Shown here: positions 36,101-48,100 of the stretch, in pieces
Numbering within the stretch: position 1 is the first letter of the stretch
How the letters are laid out: every line of letters begins with the position of its first letter
Source: Scolanthus callimorphus
Taxonomy: Eukaryota; Cnidaria; Anthozoa; Actiniaria; Edwardsiidae
Assembly: GCA_033964015.1 (NCBI GenBank)
Contig: JAWWUD010000057.1
Location: 124,001 to 188,000, forward strand
Direction: 5' to 3'
DNA length: 64,000 bases
Notes under the pieces: model-generated
Told to the model about the DNA's origin: nothing
Seen by the model: the letters and a program-made list of their open reading frames with translations, nothing else
Database searches by the model: none
Made by a program: the position numbers and the translations under genes

Positions 36101-39100
36101 GACGTCATCTATGCTTGAAAAATTAATATCTCGTGAAGGGAAGACTCTAAAAGAACCAAACTTGGGTAGTGTAGTCTAGGCCACCAGATGAGCGAAATGA
36201 AGTGGTCACGTGATATGACGTCATCGATGACGTCATCTATGCTTGAAAAATGAATATCTCGTGAAGGGAAGACTCTAAGACAACCAAACTTGGGTAGTGT
36301 AGTCTAGACCACCAGATGAGCGAAATGAAGTGGTCACGTGATATGACGTCATCGATGACGTCATCTATGCTTGCAAAATTAATATCTCGTGAAGGGAAGA
36401 CTCTAAAAGAACCAAACTTGGGTAGTGTAGTCTAGGCCACCAGATGAGCAAAATGAAGTGGTCACGTGATATGACGTCATCGATGACGTCATCTATGCTT
36501 GAAAAATGAATATCTCGTGAAGGGAAGACTCTAAGACAACCAAACTTGGGTAGTGTAGTCTAGACCACCAGATAAGCGAAATGAAGTAGTCACGTGATAT
36601 AACGTCAACGATGACGTCATCTATGCTTGGAAAAATTAATATCTCGTGAAGGGACGACATAGAAAATTTTATAACCACGAGCTCCGCTTTTAGCCAGTGG
36701 CTAAATCTATATATTAGTCTGCATTATCCTTGTCAGTCATCTTAACCTTCTTGTTGTAATGAAATTTTGAATATATACTTTTGACTGTTTTTTCTATGGA
36801 ATTCACAAACTTTTCTCCAATATCCTCATCCTCAGACTTAGCTGTATATCTGAATATTTTTGGTTCATATAGGCTGTCATCATAGCATTTAACCATATAA
36901 CAATAACCAGACGATTTATGTTTTGGTATTGCTCAGTATATGATTTGTTATCGTTTGGATAACAAAGGGAACCCGCATAGAATGATTATAGTTCTTAAAT
37001 GAGACTGTTGTATCTTGTGCTGGTAAGTTTATTTTAACCGCACTATTGGTCTTACAATATTCATGATGCTTTTTTAAGCTCTTTTGTGTTTTAAACGAGT
37101 TTAGGCATCGTTCACAAAAATATCTCTTATCTTTGTTTTTTGTTATCTGTGATTTTAACAGTCTGCTAATATTTTTAATCCAACAATAATGGTTAGTCTT
37201 ATCGTTTGAGATCATAAGCAGGTTAATCGTTTGTTCTCTGCTTTCATTTTCACTAATTCTAATCGGATATACTTCATTTTTATATCCGTATACGTTTATC
37301 CCATATTTTGGATTATTCTTTTCGAATAAGCCTATCTTATCAATTTGTACAGGATATTGAATTCCCTCTAAGTTGAATTTCTCAGCATTTGATTTTATAG
37401 CTTTTGAAATCCTTTCTGGGTGTGTTTTTGTTTCATAAATAGCTATTGTAACAGCCCACTTAAAACATTCATTATCCTCATTTTCTGGATTAACAATAGC
37501 CTTTTTCAACTTGAGCTTCTGTGGAAGGTCAATCCAAGATTTAGCTGAAATAGGCTTGTATTTATCGATATGAATATCAAAGTTAGCGACTCTACTGAAT
37601 ATCCAGCCTGAGCCACTATCTTGGAAATTACTAACTTTTTCTAATATGACTCCTGTCAACGTTTTATAAACATCTTCTAGATCCGTTGCTTGTGTAATAA
37701 TCACTATATCACTGTGAAAGTATCCATCGGTGTATACAAGCTCATTATTAGGGTCCTTTTTATAAAATTCAACCTCTAGAAGAAGCTTCAATTTAATCGG
37801 CTTTTGTTGCTGGTTAATCGTTTCAATAGCCGTGTTCTTATATTTTTCTAGAAATGATTTAGGGTCTATCTTATCCTCGTTTTTGATTCTGTAAGACTTG
37901 ATAAAGCCCTCAATGCAGACTCCTTCTTAGAGACTGTTGGCTTATTCTTCAGCTTGTTATATATATCATTGACCGTCCTCTTCAATGCTTCCACACGGGT
38001 ATTAACATGCTTCTTAACCTCTGGTGGAATGTAGGATAGAATCCAGTCTGCGAATTTATTTAGTTTGCTTTGAACTGTCTCAGCGGTGGAAATTATTGCG
38101 TTTTTACCCACCGTTGATACAGCTTTTATTGGTTTTAAGATCGGTACATTGATCTCTGGCACTGCTTGATCCATAATATTATTTGACATTGTGTTACTAG
38201 TAGAAAGAGTTTTGTTCTTAAGTGTTTTTGTTAAAGACATTTTTTATAATATATATAAAAACTATTCCTTTAAGTCCTTTTATATATGTTGAAAAAAAAT
38301 ATATTAGGTATTCCCCTTATACATGCCCAGGCTTGCCCACAATCTCTGTTTATAAGGGGAATTCCCTAATGGTGACGTCATGGCTGTATCCGATGCTATG
38401 TAGAGGTCACACGTAATCAGTAGGGGATTCCCCACTGTTCTCTATATTGAATTTTAAAGACTGTCCTCCATTTTGGATTTTAAAGATTGTCCACCATTTT
38501 GGATTTTAAAGATTGTCCGCCATCTTGGATTTTAAAGATTGTCCACCATTTTGGATTTTAAAGATTGTCCGCCATTTTGGATTTTAAAGATTGTCCGCCA
38601 TTTTGGATTTTAAAGATTGTCCGCCATTTTGGATTTTAAAGATTGTCCGCCATTTTGAATTTTAAAGATTTTCTACCATTTTGATTGACAGGCGTGGTTA
38701 AATAAATTTGATTGATAGGTGAGGTTAAATAAATTTGATTGACAGGTGCCACGCCCACATTTTGATTGACAGGTCTAAAGTCACGTGACAAAAACCACAG
38801 GAATCCCAACAATTTCAAAAATGTCCCAGAAACCCCCAGTTACTACTACTGGTCTGCTTAAAGCTGGTTTCCATATCTTGCAACTGTCGTGTAAAAACTT
38901 GTTCTGCAACAGCTATCGTCAACAAAGTTGTTCTGAGACCGCTGTATGTTAAAACCGGGTGTCGCAGCAGTCGCGAAACTCAAGTTGCAGCTGTCATAGA
39001 GACAGAACACAACACGTGGTATGCCACTGGTTGATCCTTGTATCACACGGTAGATATTCTTCCACTGAAAAAGTAGCATTGTGTTGTAAACGCGTTCTCT

Positions 39101-42100
39101 TGTCATATTGTAGTGTTGAAGCTTACAGTTGTTCGGCGATGTCTGGAATAGACTTTCAGTTTCACAACACGACCGTCATCCTACCAAGAGGAGTGGCAAA
39201 CACGACCATATCCATCACCATTATAAACGATGGTGCCCTGGAACACGATGAGTGCTTCTTCTTGGTGATGGAGACTAATGACGTTGTAGTCAACCTCCTC
39301 CTGAGCAATATTTCTTTTACTATTCGCAATGATGACAATGGTAAGCTCTTTATGTTAAAACATATTTTCGAACGGTATCTATACCATTGGTCGGGGTTGC
39401 AATTTCAGGACTATTCTTCGTAAACTTGAAGCATAATATAATTTCCCCTAAAGTGCTATCGTGAGGCATGGAGCGGGAGAACCATCGTTCACACAAGAGC
39501 CGCGCAAGATTTATTTTCTAAATGTCTGAAGCGCTGCTCTTTTGCGGCTCCTAGTCTCTTTTATGCCGGATCGTTTGAAGATTGTGCGCTTGGGGTGCGC
39601 GTGCGCCCTTTGCGCTCAATCAACAATAAGATCATGTTGGATTTAATGGCCACTCGAGTGGCGTTTAATCAATCATTAAGAATCGTTCATTGAGTATGAG
39701 TAATTTCAAGCTGAATTGTTATCTTGTCAACCGACCCGATACATGTATTTGATTCAGAGTACAAATTGGTGTTGCAAAATTCGCCTCCCATATACAAAAT
39801 GCCAAGGGTGGCGCCGAGGGCGGTGGCGGGCTGATAGAAAAACCTGGCTTGCGGCAAATTTGCTCGCTGTTGGACAAAAAACATCGTGCCCTCACCTTAA
39901 ATAGCTCACTTGACCGAAATTGCATGACACCGCCTTATCTTTCCGGATGCCACTGCCATCAGCACCTCCGCTTTGCCAAGATTAACGCGACTGATAGGGC
40001 AAAACACTCCCCGGCATAAATAACATTATGAATCTTTACATAATGATTGTTATTATATATACTCGAGATTTCAGGGTTGGCTCTAAACTGCAATTATTTT
40101 ACTAAGACGTTCCTTTTTTTGTTTATCTTTACATCCGTAAACTAAAAAAGCTAACAATGAAAACAAAAGCTAAACATAATTTTCCATCAGTGCCTCTAGC
40201 CGCCTAATGGCTCGGGGTCTCACTTTCAAAGGGTTCGTTGCATTTACATCGTCTACAAGGACTTGCTAATCACTCTTGCTCTTTCCCACCAGTAACCATG
40301 GGTTTCGACCAAGCCCCAGTAACAGTTCCTGAAAACATAGGCAACATAAGCCTGCCTCTTAGACTAACCAGTGGAATGATAGCAATACCATTAACAATCT
40401 CGTACGTATCACACAGAATTTCCTAATCAACAGACATTATCGTTGTACGAGGCTAGCCAATTCACATTTGAGTAATCATGCTAGCACTGTCTCTTAAGAG
40501 AAAACATGTTTAGCCGCCAAGCCCTGTCATAGGCATAGGGGGAAGGGTCTCTACTATCCTCTACTCAAGCCTCAGAAGCAACCCCAACAGATATAGAGGT
40601 ATTTAAAATTTTCATTGTGCAAAATGTTCCTATTTTGTCGTCTAGAAGGGTTTTTACACGCCGCTTGCGATCACTTTGCTTTTGTGTAAGTCGAAGGTAG
40701 CCTGGGTTAGTCCCTGGTACGGAGAAAATCAAGAAACTATAGACAAAGGGATGCCTCTGCGCTGTCCCAAGTTTGCAGTGATGATTCGTGTTCAGCACTC
40801 TTCTTTCCGGCAAATCTCAACAGGCTCGCCATAGCGCCAGTTGTGACTTCTGATTACGTACTGATAACATCATCATTAGTATTCGACACGGGAGACACTA
40901 ACAAGACTGCAGTGGTGACGATCAATGACGATCACGACTTGGAAAATAGCAAGAACTTTACACTGACAGCGACCACGACAAGGACCGATGTAATTATACT
41001 GAACCCATCTAGTGTGCAAGTGACCATCGTCGATCACGGGGATCTAGGTAAGAAAGTTCATAATCGGAACAAACCACGTCACATGTGTAAATTACTTCAC
41101 TAAATGAGGTGTGAGGAAGACTCACCAGACGTACAGCGCATAAAGCTGAATTACGCTGAACCTCATCAATCTCACGGCGCCAATGGCTGCCAAGCGGTCG
41201 TAGCACAGTCACTGAGGACGGTCAGCCCCGCTTCCTAGTGGTTCTTCAACGTGGCTCTTCAATGTTGGATGCCCCTACCCGCATTCTGTTTATAGAAATC
41301 ATATTTTTTGTCATCTAAGGGACGAGTTGATCTCAGGGACGTGTCATTATTTAGGGAGGGAGAGTGCTACAATTTTTTTAAGCAAGGCTAAAAAAAATTA
41401 GGACCCTCCCCTTAAACATAGCAAAAAATTGCGACCCTCCCCCAGTCGTAGGTAAAAAATTTGTGAACCTCCCCCAATCCTATTTTATATTGTCTAAAAA
41501 ACCTAGTCTCTATCATTCTTCTTACATTCTTCTTCAGACATGCTCAAAGCTAAGGAACCTGTCATTATTTATCGCCTCGATTATTTATCGTCAGAGGATT
41601 TTGGGTAATACACGTTAAAAATGCAGTGATCCTCCCTCTATAAGTACAATGATTAGCATGATCCCCCGTCAGGGCTATTAAACGTTTTCGTGATCCCCCC
41701 GTCACCTATTTGACCTAGTACAAGACATTTTGCTGAAAGAGGGGGTCGCAAAATGCTTTTTCGCGCGCCCGAATTTTAATAAACGCATTTCATCAAGCCT
41801 CAGAGAAAGGGTAGATGGACATTCCGTTTTTTGTGTATCGTAAACAAACCCTGCAAATGACGAAATTATTATCATTCATGCACACGTGCGTGAAAATGAC
41901 GAATTTCTATGATTGTAACGTCGACCTCACTCTTACCTAAGGGGTCTACTTTCGAACATAGTGACTGCCCGAGATGTCTATCACTGCAGGGCTTTAATTA
42001 TAGGGAGTTTTTTTTTCCTCGTCAAGATACACTTGTTCTTGTAAACGGCGCGAGGGTAGTGTCCTCGTTCCGCAAGTTCTCGAAGAGTATATTAGATGTC

Positions 42101-45100
42101 ATTCCGAAATTGTTATAAGTGAAAATGCAAATGATAGAGAAGTTGCTGTTATAACTTCTATCTGCATCTGTTTCACTCTCTTCACCATCCAAATGTTGTT
42201 GAAAAGATGATGCCCTCCCCAAAACAGGAGTGTAAAAAATTGGACCCTCCCTTTAGACACGCGAAAAAAAAATAGGACCCTCCCCCCGCTAAATAATGAC
42301 ACGTCCCTATATAAGGGGGATCATTTAGATGTTCACTTCTCAATCCACCCCTCGCAATTAATGGATCTAATCGATGTCTATCGTATTTTTGCAGTCACGT
42401 TTGGATTCGTAAATGTATCAGTCACTGTAACAGAAGGTGTTGGCAGTATCACCCTTTATGTAGAAAAGAGAGGGAATACAACTATCCCACTTGAACTTGG
42501 GTAAGTGGCTCGCGGATATCTTGATTTCACCTAGCAGTTGAAAACCGACATATGGATCCCAGTAAGCCTCCGCTTTGCATGATCCGACCTAGGCGGCTTC
42601 GGAGGAGACTTGGTCCCAGCGTGGATATAAAATGTGACTTGGAATATCGTAAGCGCATTATATCATATATTTTAATGTATTTTGCGCTATATAAATAATA
42701 AATTATTATTAAAATTATTATACACGTGCATAATCCGTGCAAGCATTATAATAATCTGCCTCCATTTGAAGCCATTCTCATGACACAACCACTCAAATGT
42801 CCTTGACATTTAGCACGTGACAGAGCCAATCTGTTTTGTGTTGCACTGACTGTTTAAGCCCATCAAGCTCCGTTTTCTACCCTGCGAGCAGTGGTTTCCT
42901 CCTAACTTCCATTGCTCGCAGGGTACGTTTTTTCAAAACCGGCTGTTGTAATGTTTCCTGCTAGTGCAAGCTTGATACCATAAGAGGATGCAGCATAGTT
43001 GGGCTTCTCTGCCACCTCCAAGCCCCGACAGCCGGGATCGACGAACTCGCGAAAACCGATTCCTCGCCATATTCTGTATACGCATTCCATGTCCCCTACA
43101 CCTGCATTAGATTTGTCCACTCACTCGCTTACAATTCAAATGGACAATCAGAGAAAAGGATTGTGATGTTCTGTTAGTAAATCTATTATCTTTTCGCTCA
43201 GCATTTCAACAGTCCCCTTGAACGCCACTTCTCCCGAGGACTACACTCATTGCACGATCGCTGACACCTTCAGCACAAACGAGACTCTAAAGAGCTACAC
43301 ATTTAACATCACAGACGACAGTGTCACAGAGGACACAGAGTGTTTCAGGGTTAGACTTAACGTGTCTCGAGCGGATGTTGCCGTCAACCCGCAAAACGCT
43401 ACCGTATGCATCGTCGATGATGATCGGGGTAGGGTATTACTTGAAATCCTTTACTATTGTATTAATTGGAATATTCTGAGAACCATCCGTAGAGAAATGA
43501 TAGACAGTGCTGAAATTGCGACGAGCGTGTCGCCTGCACGAAATAGGCGATTTTGGAAGTGGCAAACTGAAAATCGGAAACTAGTTGCCGGAGGTAACCT
43601 GCGTCCCTAGATCAACTAATAGACAGCAATTATATTATCTATAATCTATATTATCTATAATGATTTAAATTGGCAGACGATGGCACATGATATTTTAAAC
43701 GTCAGAGGAGAAGCTAACAGTAGTATTTTTTCGATTTTAGTTCAGATTTGAAGCGACCATTGTGGTCGTTGAATTTAGATTCTTCTCTATTTTGTTTTCC
43801 AGTGGATGTAGGTTTCCAAGGAGAAACGAACAGATCTATACTTGAAAATATCGGAATGGTGAACGTGACGATTGAAAAGCTAACTGGGCTCACCACAAAT
43901 GTTTCTGTCTAGTAAGTGCATGATCGACGTGAATTGACGCTAATTTTAGGGAAGCTCTGTTTATTGTTTCTAACGTGTCTTTTTTCCATGGATGATAAAA
44001 CTTCCACGTCCTTAAAAGACATCATATTTTCTTGCGATATATATCCTAGCGATGAACGTTTAAGACCGACTCATTGTGAAGAAAGCTGTGTCATTCCAGT
44101 TATCGTTGACGTTACAACCGTAAATAAATATCCAACTCTTTGTGATAAGCGTTCGCCGTACCATTCGTCGGGTACACCGAAAGAACATGTTTAGTCCACT
44201 ATATATACTGGTACCGCTAGGGCAGCTGGAATGTTCTGTTGAGATTTTGTCTTCCTCACATTTCCGTAATCCGCATATTAGGTTTTCTTATGGCTGCTTT
44301 CGCAGCAGACGCGAAACTCAAGTTGCAGCTGCCACAGATACAGAACACAACACGTGGTATGCCCCTGGTTGATCCTTGTATCACCCGGGGGATATTCTTC
44401 CACTGAAAAAGAAGTAGTACTTGTGTAGTAAACGCGTTCTTTTCTTATCATATTGTAGCGTGGAAGCTTATAGTTGTTCAGCGATGTCTGGAGTAGACTT
44501 TCAGTTTCACAACACGACTGTCATCCTACCAAGAGGAGTGGGAAACACGACCATATCCATCACCATTATAAACGATGGCGCCCTGGAACACGACGAGTCC
44601 TTCTTCTTGGTGATGAAGAGTAGTGACGTTGTAGTCAACCTCCTCCTGAGCAATATTTCTTTTACTATTCGCAATGATGACAATGGTAAGCTCTTTATGT
44701 TAAAACATATTTTCGAACGGTATCTATACCATAGGTCGGGGTTGCAATTTCAGGACTATTCTTCGTAAACTTGAAGCACAATATATTTCCCAGTGAAGTG
44801 CTATCGTGAGGCATGGAGCGGGACAACCATCGTTTACACAAGAGCCGCGCAAGATTTCTCCTCTAAATGTCTGAAGTGCTGCTCTTTTGCGGCTCGTAAT
44901 CGTTTATGCCGGATCGTTTGAGAATTGTGCGCGCGCGGACTTTGCGCTGAATCAACAATAACACCGTGTTGGATTTAATGGCCACGCGAGTGGCGTTTAA
45001 TCAATCATTAACAATCGATTATTGAGTATTTTCAAGCTGAATTTTTATCTCGTCAACCAACCCGATACATGTATTTTGATTCAGAGTAAAAATTGGTGGG

Positions 45101-48100
45101 GGCAACATTCGCCTCCCATATACAAAATGCCAAGGGTGGCGCTGAGGGCGGTTGCGGGCTGATAGAAAAAATTGACTTGAGAGGCAAATGTGCTCGCGTG
45201 AGTCTGTTGGACAACAACATCGTGCCCTCACCTTAAATAGCTCACTTGGCCGAGCTTGCATCTTACAAAACAGAAATATATTTTGCATACATATGTCAAA
45301 TATATTTCAAAAGATATGTCACATATATGACCACATATATGTCGAATATATGCGAAATTTATATGTGGCATATATGCAAAAGATATGTCACATATCGGAA
45401 TTTGGCCCAATTTTGGCACATAGGTTAAATATATTTCACATATTGCGTATATGGCACATATACTTGGAATATATGTTTTATATATATGTGTGTGTTTTTT
45501 GCAGTCACTTCCAACAAGTGCTCGGAGCTGCATGCTCTTCTCTTAAGCAACATGATTTGCGTATCAGAGTTATACTCTAAACCCCTCATTCAAGGAAAAT
45601 TTAAATAAAGCTTTTAAACATGTTAAAAATAAAAATTGCACTACAGAAGCGAAGCAAATTATTGAAGAGCAAGGGCGATACCATTACCAGTCTGTGTAAG
45701 AAAGATTTATAAAACCTGCACAACATCCAGTGACTGGGCGACTTGTGACTTGGAAAATGTAACTTTCGAGCGAAAAAAAAGCTATGGATATTTGCACGGT
45801 TTTTGTACGGTTTTGTAATAATCCGAGCAACGCAGCCATTTCAGTTTTCCTTTTTAAATTAAAATAGGTGAACCTGTCGAAAATCACTTTAATGTAAAAA
45901 AATTCAATTAGTTCCCGATTGTTTAAATTGTCACACCACTGAAACCCAGAACATAGCCGCGACATGTAGTTGCGTGATATTCCAAGGACGTTCCTTTATA
46001 AAACATAATAAAAGAAAACACTAGTTTCTAGGTATATAGAGTATCATGAGCTGATGCCGGATTAGTTCTCAGAGGTTTACAGATAAAACTTTCTATAAAC
46101 CGGAAACGCATGAAATGTCAGTTCTTTGGAGCTGTGCGTGTCGAAATCAGCTACAGCACGCATATAATTATAAACTGATGCGCGGAAATCGCGGTAGCAG
46201 AAATAAATACAAATGTAGCATTTATCAATCGAATATGGCAAACCCTTTTTACTACCCATTTTAAAGGGTAATATTCAACACAGTTGAAAGGTAAGAAAGT
46301 TCATTTAAATGATCGAATTTGCGAGCGTAAGTAATATAAGCTCATGCGGAACGCGAGTTCAATAACACATAGCGAGTTTATCGACAACAATATAGCATAC
46401 TCTTATACCCAATAAACATGACAAAAGGCAACTAATTTTCTAGTTACTAGTCTATTGAATGTTAGAAGTAAACTTAATTGGACAAAAGGCCGGTTAAAAG
46501 TAGGTTAACAAAGGTTTGCTTCAGTTCATTGACTATATAATTACTATAGTATCAGAGCCGCCGGTTCGAGAGTAATACGCAGATCGTGCAAGAAGGGATA
46601 CGTCAATACAATGCTTGAAATGAGGTGAAATAAACAGTCTTATTTTATAAACGAACTGCATTTTAAAGATTATGGTTTCTTTCTTGCAATATTACGGCCC
46701 ATAGTGCGACTTCTTTGTGGTAGTTTATCCCGGCACAACACAGACACAATAGCCCCGCGCTGTTACTCACCTAAACAAAGAAGTAACCTTGCTTTTCATC
46801 GGTAGTACCCTCAAGAAAACGCCAGAAAACAATTATGTACTAGGACGATGTTCATCTGAATGTTTCAGGGCATCAAATTTGCCAGAAATAATGCTGTATT
46901 CAAGAGATCTCCAACAACCATGATTCCGTGTTGAGGTTTAACGAAATACGAGCCACAAGCGATATAACGAATTTAATTGATTGCGCCTTTATGGAAGCCA
47001 ATCAGATGCGAGATGGAGTCGGCCCAGGTTCCGCTCGAGCATATCACTCTTATCATCTATTTTAGTTTTTTATTAGTTTATTGAAATGCGGCGCAGGATT
47101 CTAGCAGATTCTAGTTTTTAAAACAAATCACAATTATTTTTAAATCACAGCAAAAAAAAATGGTTTCGAGAAATAATCATCACAATAATAATCATCTGTT
47201 CACACTGGTGGCATTGACCGCCGTACTTGTTAGGGGTTAAAACCGGCGCTTTGCAATTTCGTGTTTTTTTAAATAAATCAACAAAATGTGCGATTATATC
47301 AGATAATACGCAAGAATAGAATGTTACCATCAAATAGAAGTAGTTTCGAGAAATAATTCGAGAAGCAGTTTGTTCATTTTTTTTTCTAAAAAAAACTATA
47401 TATTTTCACATAATCATCTGTTCACGTTCATTCCACAGTATGTGAAATTTTAAAACTTCTCTTGTTTATGCTTATAGAAATCTTCCTACATCTGACATAT
47501 ATGTGTTTTATAAGTGACATATATATGCCCCCATTATAAATCTCCTCCTACCTTTTGCATATATGCATCATATATGTGGCCCAATGTATGTGGAATATAT
47601 GTCAGTAGCAAAATATATGTAGCATATATGTGACATATAACAGAATATATGAAGAATATATGCAAAATATATTTCTGTTTTGTAAGGGTGATAACGCCTT
47701 ATCTTACCGATGCCACTGCCATCAGCACCTCCGCTTTGCCAAGATTAACGCGACTAGGCAAAACACTCCCCGGCATAAATAACATTGTGATTCTTTACAT
47801 AACGCTTGTTATTATATATGCTCGAGATTTCAGGGTTGGCTCTAAACTGCAATTATTTTTCCAAGACGTTCCTTTTTTGTTTATCCGCCTATGGCTCGGG
47901 TCTCATCAATTTCAAAGGGTTCGTTGCATTTACATCGTCTACAAGGACTTGCTAATCACTCTTGCTCTTTTCCACCAGTAACCATAGGTTTCGACCAAGC
48001 ACCAGCAACAGTTCCTGAAAACATAGGCAATATAAGCCTGCCTCTTAGACTAACCAGTGGAATGATAGCAATACCGTTAACAATCTCGTACGTATCACAC

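Larger units (their letters stand above)
33169..38240 (-). pseudogene. Polinton protein-primed family-B DNA polymerase, broken and split
   Basis: The N-terminus (37866-38240) has LNKFADWILSYIPPEVKKHV. Next is a segment at 36693-37850 with a C2H2-like CERCLNSFKTQKSLKKHHEYC. The exonuclease region has a CHICG...DHDHLTGRYRG zinc site (about 35260-35395), HNLSGYDAHLFIK (Exo II, 35230) and YHDLYLKSDVILLADVFE (Exo III, 34780). Polymerase motif A is YLDANALYASAMSQ (34470) and motif C is the DTDS near 33755. The tail is NKVALSRDDDKR. A 1.3-kb insertion lies at 35402-36688, and frameshifts are near 35050, 34770, 34061, 33436 and 37800. It would replicate the element from a terminal protein primer. Confidence 0.88.
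21252..38850. mobile_element. Polinton/Maverick element, degraded
   Basis: A 17.6-kb element starts AGTAGTAGTAACTGGGGG and ends with the inverse. GGTCT flanks both sides (21247-21251 and 38851-38855), a slightly decayed 6-bp target duplication. Long TIRs enclose protein-primed family-B polymerase, retroviral-type integrase, double jelly-roll capsid protein, packaging ATPase and accessory genes, the defining set for Polintons. The matching region of block 3 (around 44280, ATTAGGTTTTC) is an empty site. Several genes are frameshifted and two are split by insertions. Recombination and mobility are not expected. Confidence 0.93.

Noticed and set aside
35823..36662. Regular spacing suggestive of a CRISPR array
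   Set aside because: Units are contiguous 128-bp tandem repeats without unique spacers, in a eukaryotic transposon.
45188..45580. 130-codon frame rich in YMxxICxIY repeats
   Set aside because: It is a translation of the ATATGT subterminal repeat, not a protein.
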